A stretch of 64,000 nt of DNA from assembly GCF_045062745.1 (NCBI RefSeq), contig NZ_JBJGED010000024.1, positions 60,543-124,542 of the forward strand, in the 5' to 3' direction. The translations under genes were made by a program, and so were the position numbers. A model generated the notes under the pieces. That model was given only the letters and a program-made list of their open reading frames with translations, was not told the origin of the DNA and made no database searches. Each line of letters opens with the position of its first letter. The stretch's first letter is position 1. Below are positions 35,323 through 44,083 of this stretch, one piece after another. The stretch comes from Paenibacillus_AA sp045062745 (GTDB taxonomy: Bacteria; Bacillota; Bacilli; Paenibacillales; NBRC-103111).

Positions 35323-36864
35323 TTAAGCTCCGCTCGCGTCCGATCCGCCCGCGACCTGGGCTATGCGGAAGACGACGAACTCGGCCGGCTTCACCGGCGC
35401 GACGCCGATCAGCACGATTAACCGTCCGTTGTCGATGTCGTCCTGGGTCATGGTCGTGCGATCGACCTTGACGAAGAACGCCTCTTCCGGCTTGGTGCCC
35501 ATCAGTGCGCCGTCCCGCCATACCCGGGTTAAAAATTCCGTAATCGTACGTTTCACCCGGGCCCATAGCTTCTCGTCGTTCGGTTCGAACACGACCCACT
35601 GCGTGCCTTCGTCAATCGATTCTTCGAGGAAAATGAACAAGCGGCGGACGTTGATGTACTTCCAGGAAGCGTCGCTCGACAGCGTGCGAGCCCCCCAAAC
35701 GCGGATGCCGCGGCCCGGGAACGCCCGAATGACATTGACGCCGCGCGGATTAAGCACATCCTGCTCCTGCTTCGTAATCTGGAACTCCAGATCGACCGCA
35801 CCGCGAACGACCTCGTTAGCCGGTGCTTTGTGCACGCCGCGTTCCACGTCGGTCCTGGCATATATGCCGGCCATATGGCCGCCGGGCGGTACGGTGCGCA
35901 GCATGCCGGTTTCCGGATCGACAACCTTGATCCACGGATAGTAGTACGCGGCATATTTGGTTTCGATGGAATCGCGCGGCTTAAGCGAATCCAGGTTGGC
36001 GGAATTCGGAGGAGCGTCGATAATTGCGAACCGGTCCTTTAAATTCTCGCAGTGTGCGATCAACGCTTCCGTCAAACCGGCTACGGCATTGGAGTCCGGG
36101 GCGTATACGACCGAGATTTCATCGATTTCGGCGAATCCGGTCAAGCCTTTACGGCTCCCGGGCACATTCGTGTCCGTTCTTGAGTAATCGCTGAGCGCAA
36201 GCGCCGGCTTTCCATCCGCGGAATCCGACCCTCCCGCCAGAGCTGCAATGGCGCTTGCCTTCGGGACGGCCCCCGAATCCCCGCTCGCTTGGGAAATGAC
36301 GACCAGGTTGGAAATCCCGTTTATTCGCTTCGCATAAAAATCCGGGGACCCCGCGTCGGTGGAGAGATTATCGAAAACTTCCGCAACCGCGGGACGCGGA
36401 AGCGTTTTGGAATCCGACTCCGGATCGTATAAGGCCGATACGGTTTGCTTCCAATAAAAGAGGCTGAGTTTAAACCCGCCCAGCGTTCCCGCCGATACTT
36501 TGACCGCAATCCGGTTTCCCCAAGCTCCTTCGCCTACCGCTTCCAAGGTGAGGACGTCGTCCTCGTCGTCTTTTAGTTTAAGATCTGCTTTCTCTGCGTT
36601 GGCCTTTACGATGCTGCCGATATAGCACCGTTGTCCGCCGTTGTCGAAAAAGCCCTGCACCGCGTAGGGCAAATGTTGGCCGGCGCCAATGTAACCGCCG
36701 AACACCCGCTGGTAATCCAACCAGCTCGTTACGAGCCTAGGCGACGTAGGCCCCCGTTCCGTTTGCCCCAAAAAGCCGACGGTGCTCGTTGATACACCTT
36801 CGACGGGTTTCCCACCGATTTCAATTTCTTCCACATAAACTCCGGGCGATAAGTATTCCGGCAT
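35323..36864 (-). CDS. Contractile tail sheath protein
   Basis: A 513-residue sheath. The N-terminus PEYLSPGVYVEEIEIGGKPV and VSTSTVGFLGQTERGPTSPR is diagnostic, and the C-terminal half contains VWGARTLSSDASWKYINVRR and FVVFRIAQVAGGSDASGA, the handshake-forming and attachment regions of phage-like sheaths. The ATG at 36864 has GGGAGG eight bases upstream; a codon at 36894 lies before it. Only one sheath gene is present, whereas Afp/PVC have three. Contraction drives the tube through the target envelope. Confidence 0.96.
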   Translation of the reverse strand: MPEYLSPGVYVEEIEIGGKPVEGVSTSTVGFLGQTERGPTSPRLVTSWLDYQRVFGGYIGAGQHLPYAVQGFFDNGGQRCYIGSIVKANAEKADLKLKDDEDDVLTLEAVGEGAWGNRIAVKVSAGTLGGFKLSLFYWKQTVSALYDPESDSKTLPRPAVAEVFDNLSTDAGSPDFYAKRINGISNLVVISQASGDSGAVPKASAIAALAGGSDSADGKPALALSDYSRTDTNVPGSRKGLTGFAEIDEISVVYAPDSNAVAGLTEALIAHCENLKDRFAIIDAPPNSANLDSLKPRDSIETKYAAYYYPWIKVVDPETGMLRTVPPGGHMAGIYARTDVERGVHKAPANEVVRGAVDLEFQITKQEQDVLNPRGVNVIRAFPGRGIRVWGARTLSSDASWKYINVRRLFIFLEESIDEGTQWVVFEPNDEKLWARVKRTITEFLTRVWRDGALMGTKPEEAFFVKVDRTTMTQDDIDNGRLIVLIGVAPVKPAEFVVFRIAQVAGGSDASGA

Positions 36865-36898
36865 TTTGGTTCCTCCCTTATGTAACTGGATCATTTAT

Positions 36899-37744
36899 TT
36901 AAGCCAAAAGCGTTATTACTCCCATTGACACCGATTGCCCATACACAAGCTCTGCGTCTCGCCGAAAGGGCTGCAGTCCCGATGCTTCGATCACGATCGC
37001 GCAGCTGAGCTTGACCGCGTTCATGTTCGCAACGGGAATCACCCACTCCCCGTTCTCCGTCGTTTTGGACTGGATCATCCACGACTCCTCCTGCATATAC
37101 AGCGGCGTCAGTTCAGAATGTCTGAATCGGATTGGTTCCGCGATAGCGTAGGCATTACTTTCCGGGTAGTCCGGAAGCGGCTCGGAAATTCGGCAAAACT
37201 CGCTCTCCGCAAAGCCTGTTTCCCGGATCATGAGAAGGTCGCCGGCTTTAAGGGCTCCCTGGACGTCCCGAAGAAGAATCGAGCTGTCCCCGGCTGCAGC
37301 GGTGGCAGCCAGTTTGGCTTTTACCTGGGACTGCGACTGCATGACAACGGCCTGAATCACCACGTCGCGCAATACCTTCCCATCCTCCCTCCGGACGATG
37401 CCCCGCAAGAGAGCGGTGTCCTCGGGAAACGGGTACACGGGCTTAGGCAGCAGGGAAATGGTCAATACCGGAACCTCTTCGTCTGAACCCGGTATAGCGA
37501 CCTTACGCTCTTCGTCGGAATAAAACTCGGAGGTGATACGGACCGTATAGGTACCCGGCTTATGATCGCACAGAATGTATGTGCCTCCGGCATTTTTCAC
37601 CGCCTGTTCATTCGTCTCCCGCACCCAAACCCGTATGGAGCCGGCCGGCTTTCGGTCCGGGATCAGAGCGTCTTCGAGGACGATAGCGGCGGACAGCTTT
37701 GTCACGGAACGATCGATAAGGAAGATAGAGGGTTCGAATGTCAT
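36899..37744 (-). CDS. Injection-island protein with carboxypeptidase-regulatory-like repeats
   Basis: A 281-residue protein of unknown function. It looks beta-rich: an N-terminal segment (KPAGSIRVWVRETNEQAVKN, then GGTYILCDHKPGTYTVRI) and a second one (LLRGIVRREDGKVLRDVVIQ) resemble Ig-like or carboxypeptidase-regulatory folds, and the middle has a Hint-like PGxxL turn motif (ALKAGDLLMIRETGFAES). Encoded between the DUF4255 cap gene and the sheath gene, overlapping the former by four bases. A surface decoration or sheath-cap role is possible. Confidence 0.65.
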   Translation of the reverse strand: MTFEPSIFLIDRSVTKLSAAIVLEDALIPDRKPAGSIRVWVRETNEQAVKNAGGTYILCDHKPGTYTVRITSEFYSDEERKVAIPGSDEEVPVLTISLLPKPVYPFPEDTALLRGIVRREDGKVLRDVVIQAVVMQSQSQVKAKLAATAAAGDSSILLRDVQGALKAGDLLMIRETGFAESEFCRISEPLPDYPESNAYAIAEPIRFRHSELTPLYMQEESWMIQSKTTENGEWVIPVANMNAVKLSCAIVIEASGLQPFRRDAELVYGQSVSMGVITLLA

Positions 37745-38331
37745 GCTCCGGCCTCGTTTACGGTATAGTTCATCTCTCGGTGCGTTACCCGTTTCGGTTG
37801 ATGGATGCGTTCCGATTCAATCGCGACAGGAGATACGATATAACAAACGGACGGCTTGAGATTCTGATCGGAGAAAGTATTCCATATCTCGGACAGCTCG
37901 GTGAACGAGACGGAGTTGAGCGTAACGCGCAGCTTCTCTCCGCTAGATACCAGCCCGCCTTGCAGATACGGTCCTCCTATGATCGAGTGATCGTACAGCA
38001 CCTTCATCGCCCTTCCCAGGATCCGATGCTCCTCCAGCGTTCGTTCGGTCAAATCGAGTACGGAGGAATGGACGGTAAGCATAAAGTACAGATCCAGGAC
38101 GAGCGGGGGAGCTTGAAGCTTTCCGGTCCCCCAAGCAACCGGTTCCTGATTGCGCATATACTCGTTCTCCTTGAGGCCGTACAAAAATATCGTGAGCCGG
38201 GTGTTCGGCCCGATCGGGTCCGCCGGCGACTGAAGCCCAATGGAGCTCGGGCCGGCCAAGTCCGACATATGCTCCTGCAGCAGCCGGAGCAGCGTTGCAC
38301 TCGTGTCGGCTATCACTGTATCTCCGCTCAA
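37741..38331 (-). CDS. DUF4255/Pvc16-like tail cap protein
   Basis: About 196 residues with the DUF4255 fold: the N-terminal helix TVIADTSATLLRLLQEHMSD, the strand LTIFLYGLKENEYMRNQEPV and LVLDLYFMLTVHS. In PVC and Afp the equivalent (Pvc16 N-terminal domain) terminates the sheath-tube tip far from the baseplate. A TTG at 38331 follows GAGGAGG by eight bases and is preferred to the upstream codon at 38439, which lies inside the ATPase gene. It overlaps the ATPase stop by translational coupling. This family separates eCIS from phage tails and T6SS. Confidence 0.88.
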   Translation of the reverse strand: MSGDTVIADTSATLLRLLQEHMSDLAGPSSIGLQSPADPIGPNTRLTIFLYGLKENEYMRNQEPVAWGTGKLQAPPLVLDLYFMLTVHSSVLDLTERTLEEHRILGRAMKVLYDHSIIGGPYLQGGLVSSGEKLRVTLNSVSFTELSEIWNTFSDQNLKPSVCYIVSPVAIESERIHQPKRVTHREMNYTVNEAGA

Positions 38332-38356
38332 TTCCGAAACCTCCTCGCGAGACGTG

Positions 38357-40606
38357 TCAGGACAAGAGCTCGTAATAAGGGCCGAAATGATCCTTCGAGC
38401 AAATTTTGCCGGTCTTGTCCATTTCCCTTGCAACCGCACGGATCAGATGCTTCATGCCGATCGCTTCCGATCGTTCCGCCGCCAGAAAAGCGGCCGACAG
38501 TACGGCATTTTTGATATGCCCGCCGGAAATTTTGAAGCTTCGGGACAAAAATTCCCAATCGATATCGTCCGCAAGCGGGGCTTCCGCCGGGAACATGGCT
38601 TTCCAAATTTCCATCCGGTACTCCTGCTCGGGAAGTGGAAATTCAATGCTAAACTGCATGCGGCGAATAAACGCCTCATCCAGATTGTTGTACAGATTGG
38701 TGGCCAAAATGGTTACTCCGTCGTACTCCTCCATTTGCTGGAGCAAATAAGCGATCTCGGTATTGGCATGGCGGTCGTGGGCATCCTTCACTTCTGTTCG
38801 TTTGCCGAACAAGGCATCGGCTTCATCGAACAACAAGATGGCGTAACTGTCCTGCGCCTCCCGGAACACTTGTCGAAGGTTTTTTTCCGTTTCCCCGATG
38901 TACTTGCTCACCACTTGGGAGAGATCGATCCGGTACAGATCCAGCTCCAACTCTTTGGCAATCACTTCCGCCGCCGTCGTCTTGCCGGTACCAGGAGGAC
39001 CGTGCAGCAAAATGTTTAATCCTTTGCCCCGGGACAACTTATGTCCAAATCCCCATTCCCCATGAACAATGCGGCGTAATTGAACCTGGACGATCAGTTC
39101 CTTCAGACGTTTGATTTGGTCCGCCGGGAGAATAAGATCGCTCCAACTGCCTGCCGGCTTCAATTGATCGGCATGAAGCTGCAGCCGATGGTTCGTTTGC
39201 GCGTGACAGGCTTGCAGCAAATCGTCTCTTCCGATCCGCCAGTCTTCGGGATTGCGCCATAGCGCGTACGATCGGGCCGTACGAAGCGCGTCCTGAATAC
39301 GTCCGGGTGTGAAACGAAACTTCTCGGCCAGCGCCTCGAAATCAATCGATTCTTCGAAGCAGTATCGTTCGGACAGCTGCTTCCACAAGCGATGACGGGC
39401 CTTCAAATCGGGGAGTTCGAATGGCACCGGAATGTACGAGATTTCCCCGTCGGACTCCCATGGAATCCGCGATTCCGCGCCGAGTAGAAAAGTAAGCGAC
39501 GGGAAGCTTCGACTCGATTGCTTAAATCGCTCGATCTCGAGCCGGTATCGGTCCCCCTGGCCAAACAAGGAATCCATATTGTAAAGACATAGTGCGGCGG
39601 AATGAAGATAGGCTTCACGGCACAACAGGAACAAGGCATCGTGGAACGAAAGAGGATGATGAAGCATAGTTTGGACGTCCCCAACGATCAACGGAATTCC
39701 AAGGTCCCGACATACCGCTTCAGCCAAGCTTTGTTTACCTGACCCTCGTGGGCCGTTCAAACCGAATACGAGCTTTTGCATCAACATTCCGTTTGCATTC
39801 AATTGGGTTGCGACCAGCTGTCGCACGCGGTCCGTCAACTGTTCATCCGAGAGCGGCACTAAATCGGCTGATGGCTTGGCGAACCGGGCAGCCGGCTCCA
39901 GTCTTGGGTCCAAGTCCCGATGCCCTAACAAAAAATGAATAATTTGCGAGTCCAAATGGAGGGAACGAGTGAGTATGTTAGTGGAGGCGTCCGATTCGGC
40001 GAATCGCAAAAGCTGATGCTTCATCAGTCCTGCGTGTGGATGAAAGATCGTGCGGGCGATGACCGGATCCGATGCGGAGGGATCCAGCAGCTTCAAGATC
40101 AAGTCGGCGCACGGTTTGTGCCTCGTCACGTCATCCTGCAGGTAGGCGTAAATTTTTTCATACTTGACATTCAATTCGGGGGCCAAGCAAAGGAGTACAA
40201 TTTGCTCTTCCAATTCGGTAAGTTGAAATCGTTCAGCTATGTGAGGAAGGGCAAGAGGAATATCTTGAAGTAAGCTAAGGGCCCTTTTTTGCTTGATTAC
40301 GGGTTGAAGCCGTTCCAGCTGTTCCGTTAAGTCCTTCAGCTTCGAAGATTGGGTTCTTGCTTCCAGAGGGTCCGCCAAGTCTGGTTCGGGCTCCAGGAAC
40401 AAGCGCAGAACCGCTTCTTCCGAGAGAACAATTCCGCGAAACGGGTCCAAAGGATGTTCGGGCAGCTGTCCCGCGCAGCGTAGAACTTGGATGTGGAGGA
40501 TGAGATCGAGACGCTTGAGTTCGTCGCGCAGATAGTCTGAATCGCTTGAGTAAGGCGCATGCAGCAGATCCGCGGAGCTGCTTCTTCTCCCTGGTAAGTC
40601 AGCCAT
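38357..40606 (-). CDS. AAA+ ATPase of the contractile injection system (Afp15/Pvc15-like)
   Basis: About 749 residues with two AAA-type regions. The C-terminal one is complete: Walker A GPPGTGKTTAAEVIA (about residue 539), Walker B ILLFDEADALFGKR (about 597), sensor TILATNLYNNLDEAFIRRM. The N-terminal one is degenerate (GPRGSGKQSLAEAV, about 287, with DSLFGQGDRY after it). This architecture is that of eCIS ATPases, needed for assembly or release of particles but absent from phages and tailocins. Two starts are possible: ATG 40606, with AGGAGG fifteen bases upstream, or ATG 40651, which lies in the right arm of an inverted repeat and has no ribosome site. The former is chosen. Confidence 0.88.
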   Translation of the reverse strand: MADLPGRRSSSADLLHAPYSSDSDYLRDELKRLDLILHIQVLRCAGQLPEHPLDPFRGIVLSEEAVLRLFLEPEPDLADPLEARTQSSKLKDLTEQLERLQPVIKQKRALSLLQDIPLALPHIAERFQLTELEEQIVLLCLAPELNVKYEKIYAYLQDDVTRHKPCADLILKLLDPSASDPVIARTIFHPHAGLMKHQLLRFAESDASTNILTRSLHLDSQIIHFLLGHRDLDPRLEPAARFAKPSADLVPLSDEQLTDRVRQLVATQLNANGMLMQKLVFGLNGPRGSGKQSLAEAVCRDLGIPLIVGDVQTMLHHPLSFHDALFLLCREAYLHSAALCLYNMDSLFGQGDRYRLEIERFKQSSRSFPSLTFLLGAESRIPWESDGEISYIPVPFELPDLKARHRLWKQLSERYCFEESIDFEALAEKFRFTPGRIQDALRTARSYALWRNPEDWRIGRDDLLQACHAQTNHRLQLHADQLKPAGSWSDLILPADQIKRLKELIVQVQLRRIVHGEWGFGHKLSRGKGLNILLHGPPGTGKTTAAEVIAKELELDLYRIDLSQVVSKYIGETEKNLRQVFREAQDSYAILLFDEADALFGKRTEVKDAHDRHANTEIAYLLQQMEEYDGVTILATNLYNNLDEAFIRRMQFSIEFPLPEQEYRMEIWKAMFPAEAPLADDIDWEFLSRSFKISGGHIKNAVLSAAFLAAERSEAIGMKHLIRAVAREMDKTGKICSKDHFGPYYELLS

Positions 40607-40635
40607 GAAGCGGTTTTTCGACCTCCTCGTGCGAA

Positions 40636-40706
40636 GCGAATAGGGTTTCATTAACTCGTTCTCGCGAAGAACATAAATATCTTATTACAGAGGAAACCCT
40701 ATTTGC
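40636..40706 (-). repeat. 14-base inverted repeat around the ATPase gene leader
   Basis: GCGAATAGGGTTTC at 40636-40649 is the reverse complement, with one mismatch, of the sequence at 40693-40706. The 43-base loop contains a nested GTTCT/AGAAC pair (GTTCTTCGCGAGAAC, minus strand). On the minus-strand transcript the hairpin ends just before the AGGAGG of the ATPase gene and holds the alternative ATG 40651. A further perfect 12-base palindrome, GGTATTAATACC, lies at 40788-40799. Together 40607-40803 is a 200-base leader with no gene of its own. Confidence 0.7.
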
Positions 40707-40787
40707 TATTGGTCCTTTGTTCCAGATGAGGCTTAGGCATTAAAGTCTAATTCTTGTAAAAAGTCACAGGGAATAATATGTATGATA

Positions 40788-40799
40788 GGTATTAATACC
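40788..40799. promoter_or_regulatory. Perfect palindrome GGTATTAATACC, possible operator
   Basis: A 12-base perfect palindrome between the amidase gene stop and the ATPase leader. It is AT-rich at the centre like many helix-turn-helix operators. No protein that binds it is known from the sequence, and a promoter is not clearly visible nearby. Confidence 0.35.
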
Positions 40800-40803
40800 C
40801 ATT

Positions 40804-41730
40804 TTAGAGCGTTCCATTTCGATGCAATATTGTCAGGGTCCGATAAAAGTCGTAGGAACCGCCTTCCGGGGTGTCGATCAGCCCTTTTTGAACCGCACAC
40901 TGTACGCTGTCGGCCGCCCAATCGGGTATTTGCGATAAATAGAGCGCCTTCTCCAGTTGATTGAAGCGGTTTTCCAATTCCGAATTTCGGGCTTGCAGTT
41001 CCTCCATTTTTTGTACGAGCTGCTGCAGCATGGTCAGCCCTCCCTCTCTTAATATCACCGTCAAATCAGCTACGTCCGATTTGTACGCTCGCCATAAGGC
41101 TTCGCCGAGCAAGCCGTCGATGTGTAGATGATCCCGGATCCAGGCCGTTTGTGCCTCGGTGAATCCGAGCGCGGCGCAATGCCTGTTATCGTGCACCACA
41201 TCTGTAAACGGGAGCGGACAGGGCTTACCCGTAACGTCATAATGACGCATGACGGCGGAGTCGGCGTCCCATCCGAATTGAAAACACCAATTGGCCATGA
41301 CCCACACGGCTCGCTTGTACGATTCGCGGAAATTGCCGTCCGCGTTCACACACATCTCATGGCCTAGCGTGGATGCGTTCGGGTACGCTCCGAAGTAAGA
41401 GGTGCGGTATGACGCGGCCCCGACGTGATAAGCCATCTCCACCTCCTCATTCAGGCAGGGCAGTGCCGCAAGAATGGTAGTGTCGTCACCCACGGTATGC
41501 GCGGAAGCGTAATTGTCCCGTAAGGAGTCAAAATAATTGCGGTTCGCCCAAGCATTCGCCCCGCGCCCGATATTGCCGGTCCAATGTATGACACCCCCCC
41601 GGGGGACAATATGCCGTCCGGGTCTTGCCCATGGACTCGAATTAATGAAGGCGTTAACAATCTCATAACCGCCTTCGGACAAGATTTCATCCAGTATCGT
41701 TGCGATTTCTAATCCACCTCCTTCCCTCAA
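40804..41730 (-). CDS. N-acetylmuramoyl-L-alanine amidase (Amidase_2), phage endolysin type
   Basis: A 308-residue peptidoglycan amidase that cleaves between MurNAc and the stem peptide. Zinc ligands and active-site positions are seen in GGVIHWTGNIG, NYASAHTVGDDTTI, EEVEMAYHVGA, LGHEMCVNADGNF and MRHYDVTGKPCP. After residue 215 come a coiled coil (MLQQLVQKMEELQARNSELE) and an end resembling SLH/XlyA repeats (IPDWAADSVQCAVQKGLIDT). No signal peptide. It precedes the eCIS operon on the same strand and could lyse the producer to release particles. The start is uncertain: the only good ribosome site (AAGGAGG) lies inside the frame, so a TTG at 41730 is given with reservation. Confidence 0.75.
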   Translation of the reverse strand: MREGGGLEIATILDEILSEGGYEIVNAFINSSPWARPGRHIVPRGGVIHWTGNIGRGANAWANRNYFDSLRDNYASAHTVGDDTTILAALPCLNEEVEMAYHVGAASYRTSYFGAYPNASTLGHEMCVNADGNFRESYKRAVWVMANWCFQFGWDADSAVMRHYDVTGKPCPLPFTDVVHDNRHCAALGFTEAQTAWIRDHLHIDGLLGEALWRAYKSDVADLTVILREGGLTMLQQLVQKMEELQARNSELENRFNQLEKALYLSQIPDWAADSVQCAVQKGLIDTPEGGSYDFYRTLTILHRNGTL

Positions 41731-41936
41731 TAACCGGCACGAAAACCAGTATTCGTCTAATCTATTTCAATTCCTTTCATAAAATGGCAAAGTTGGGTCT
41801 TCTCTTCTTAAAATGCAACGTTATGCCTATATTTTCCAATGTATACCTGATACTCAAGTTGCAAATATTTCCTGTTACTTTTGACTCTTTTAATTGATGT
41901 TCCGAGGCATAGGGCCTTCGCTGCCTAACTCCAAGC
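41731..41936 (-). other. AT-rich leader of the amidase/injection island, no gene
   Basis: About 200 bases, markedly AT-rich compared with both sides, between the rnc terminator and the amidase gene. It is the natural place for the island's first promoter, but no convincing -35/-10 pair for the housekeeping sigma factor is visible. A sporulation or alternative sigma promoter would fit such a gap. No ORF of interest. Confidence 0.4.
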
Positions 41937-41970
41937 AAAAAAAAAGAGCAGATCAACGTCTGCTCTTCTT
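41937..41970 (-). terminator. Strong rho-independent terminator after rnc
   Basis: On the minus strand AAGAGCAGA pairs with TCTGCTCTT around a CGTTGA loop and leads straight into a run of nine T. It lies sixteen bases after the rnc stop. It isolates the fatty-acid/rnc operon from the injection island. Confidence 0.92.
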
Positions 41971-41985
41971 ACTTGGATATGCACT

Positions 41986-42690
41986 TTAGGGCTCAATGAC
42001 GTGCAGCGCGATAAGCGCTTGAGACGCGGCCTGCTGCTCCGATTCCTTCTTGGAGCGGCCCACGCCCTGGCCGAGCAGCTCGCCGTCCAACCGCACCTCG
42101 GCAGAGAATTGACGATCGTGGGCCGGCCCCGTCTCGTCGACGATCCGGTATTCCACTGTGCCCAAGCCCCGCTGCTGCGTGTGCTCCTGAAGCCAAGTTT
42201 TGTAGTCGGCCACTTGTAGCTGTGCCTCGTCCGGCAGGTCGAGGAAGACGTGCTTCCGGAGGAAATCGCGTACCGCCTCCAGGCCTTGATCCAAATACAA
42301 GGCGCCGATGAACGCCTCGAAGACGTCCGCCAGCATAGCCGGACGGGTCCGTCCTCCAGTCAGCTCCTCGCCTTTGCCGAGAAACATGTACGACCCGAAC
42401 TCCAGCTTCTCCGCGAATCCGCAGAGCGAAGGCTCGCAGACGATCGAGGCCCGCAATTTGGTCAGCTCTCCCTCCGACCGCCTGGGGTAGGCGTTGAACA
42501 AAAACTCCGAAACGCCGAGCTCGAGCACCGCGTCGCCCAAATACTCCAGCCGCTCATTGTCCCTCAAATGGAGGGAGCGCTGTTCATTCACATAGGAAGA
42601 ATGCGTAAACGCCTGCTTCAGCAAGGAGGTCTTGCGGAAGGCGACGCCAAGCGTTGCCTGGAGTTCTTGTAAGTCCCTCAACCGATTCAC
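41986..42690 (-). CDS. rnc: Ribonuclease III
   Basis: Double-strand-specific RNase processing rRNA and mRNA. Residues 1-150 hold the catalytic domain with the signature NERLEYLGDAVLELGVSEFL; the last 75 residues are a dsRNA-binding domain (DYKTWLQEHTQQRGLGTVEY, and KKESEQQAASQALIAL). At 234 residues it is of normal length. GTG is the start at 42690; a TTG eight bases after an AGGCGG site (giving MRDLQEL) is an alternative. It ends the fatty-acid operon; in most Firmicutes smc would be next. Confidence 0.97.
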   Translation of the reverse strand: MNRLRDLQELQATLGVAFRKTSLLKQAFTHSSYVNEQRSLHLRDNERLEYLGDAVLELGVSEFLFNAYPRRSEGELTKLRASIVCEPSLCGFAEKLEFGSYMFLGKGEELTGGRTRPAMLADVFEAFIGALYLDQGLEAVRDFLRKHVFLDLPDEAQLQVADYKTWLQEHTQQRGLGTVEYRIVDETGPAHDRQFSAEVRLDGELLGQGVGRSKKESEQQAASQALIALHVIEP

Positions 42691-42732
42691 CGCCTAGTGT
42701 TGTTCCATATAGGGTCTGAAGTTCGGCGAATT

Positions 42733-43971
42733 TTATGCTTCGAAGCGCTTCAATATAATCGTAGCGTTGTGCCCGCCGAAGCCGAACGAGTTCGACATCG
42801 CGATACGTACGTCCGCTTCCCGCGCCTGATTCGGCACATAATCCAGATCGCATTCGGGATCCTGGTTGTCTACGTTGATCGTCGGCGCAATCCGGCGGTT
42901 CACGATCGTAAGACCGGTAATGACCGCCTCCACGCCGCCCGCCGCCCCGAGCAAGTGCCCGGTCATGGACTTCGTGGAGCTGATGGCGAGCTTATAAGCA
43001 TGGTCGCCGAACGCGGTCTTGATCGCCGTCGTCTCCGAACGGTCGCCGACCGGCGTCGAAGTGCCGTGGGCGTTGATATAGTCCACTTCCTCAGGCGCGA
43101 TATCCGCGTCCTTGAGCGCCTTCTTCATGCAGCGCGCCGCCCCTTCCGGGTCGGGATCGGTCATGTGGTAGGCATCGCCGCTCATCCCGTATCCGATCAC
43201 TTCGGCGTAAATGCGGGCCCCCCGCTTCTGCGCGTGCTCGAGCTCCTCGAGGATGAGAATGCCCGAGCCTTCTCCCATGACGAACCCGTCTCGGTCCGTA
43301 TCGAACGGCCGGCTCGCCTTCTCCGGCTCTTCATTGCGGGTCGACATCGCCCGGAGGGCGCAGAAGCCGGCCATGCCGGTCGGACGGATCGTCGCTTCCG
43401 CTCCGCCCGCGATCATCACATCGGCGTCGCCGCGTTGAATGAGCTTGAACGAGTCGCCGATCGAATGCGTGCCGGTCGCGCAGGCGGTGACCGCCGTGCT
43501 GTTCGGCCCTTTGGCCCCGGTCTGCATGGAGATTTGGCCGGAAGCCATGTTCGCGATCATCATCGGGATGAAGAACGGACTTACGCGCTTCGGCCCTTTC
43601 TCGAGCAGGATGTTATGCTGATCCTCCCATGTGCCGAGCCCTCCGATACCGGAACCGACGTAGACGCCGGCCCGCTCCGGATCCATATCCGTCTGAATGT
43701 TCAAGTTCGCATCCTTAAGCGCCATAAGACTCGAGGCGACGGCGAACTGCACGAAGCGGTCCATCCGGCGGGATTCCTTCTTGTCCATGTAATCGTCCGG
43801 CTGAAAGTCCTTGATCTCCGCTGCGATCCGAGTCGGGTACTCGCTCACGTCGAACGCCTCGATCAGGGAAACCCCGGATTTGCCTTCCATCAAATGGTTC
43901 CAAAATGTATCCAAATCATGACCAAGCGAGGTCATGACGCCCATACCGGTAATGACGACTCTGCGCTTCAT
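42733..43971 (-). CDS. fabF: Beta-ketoacyl-ACP synthase II
   Basis: Condensing enzyme that elongates acyl-ACP with malonyl-ACP. The catalytic Cys lies in TAVTACATGTHSIGDSF, and the two His in NAHGTSTPVGDRSE and STKSMTGHLLGAAGG. The N-terminus RVVITGMGVMTSLGHDLD and C-terminus NSFGFGGHNATIIL are canonical. At 412 residues normal length. It is separated from acpP by 205 bases that contain a palindrome and a ten-base-stem hairpin. Confidence 0.98.
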   Translation of the reverse strand: MKRRVVITGMGVMTSLGHDLDTFWNHLMEGKSGVSLIEAFDVSEYPTRIAAEIKDFQPDDYMDKKESRRMDRFVQFAVASSLMALKDANLNIQTDMDPERAGVYVGSGIGGLGTWEDQHNILLEKGPKRVSPFFIPMMIANMASGQISMQTGAKGPNSTAVTACATGTHSIGDSFKLIQRGDADVMIAGGAEATIRPTGMAGFCALRAMSTRNEEPEKASRPFDTDRDGFVMGEGSGILILEELEHAQKRGARIYAEVIGYGMSGDAYHMTDPDPEGAARCMKKALKDADIAPEEVDYINAHGTSTPVGDRSETTAIKTAFGDHAYKLAISSTKSMTGHLLGAAGGVEAVITGLTIVNRRIAPTINVDNQDPECDLDYVPNQAREADVRIAMSNSFGFGGHNATIILKRFEA

Positions 43972-44083
43972 CTAATCCACCTCTCCGACAGAAACCAAAT
44001 TTATCGTTGCATCGCACCAAGAAGTGCGGATCATATTCGTAAAATAACCGATTCATAGATGTCAAAGGGTTCATAATGGAGAG

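Noticed and set aside
15451..40651. Interpretation as a type VI secretion system
   Set aside because: No TssJ/L/M membrane complex, no Hcp or ClpV; DUF4255 cap, gpJ wedges and eCIS-type ATPase are present, and the host is Gram-positive.
15451..40651. Interpretation as an ordinary myovirus prophage
   Set aside because: No terminase, portal, capsid or integrase within the island, and an eCIS ATPase and cap are present.
42697..44058. 453-codon plus-strand open frame opposite fabF
   Set aside because: Antisense shadow of a highly conserved gene; composition Arg/His-rich.
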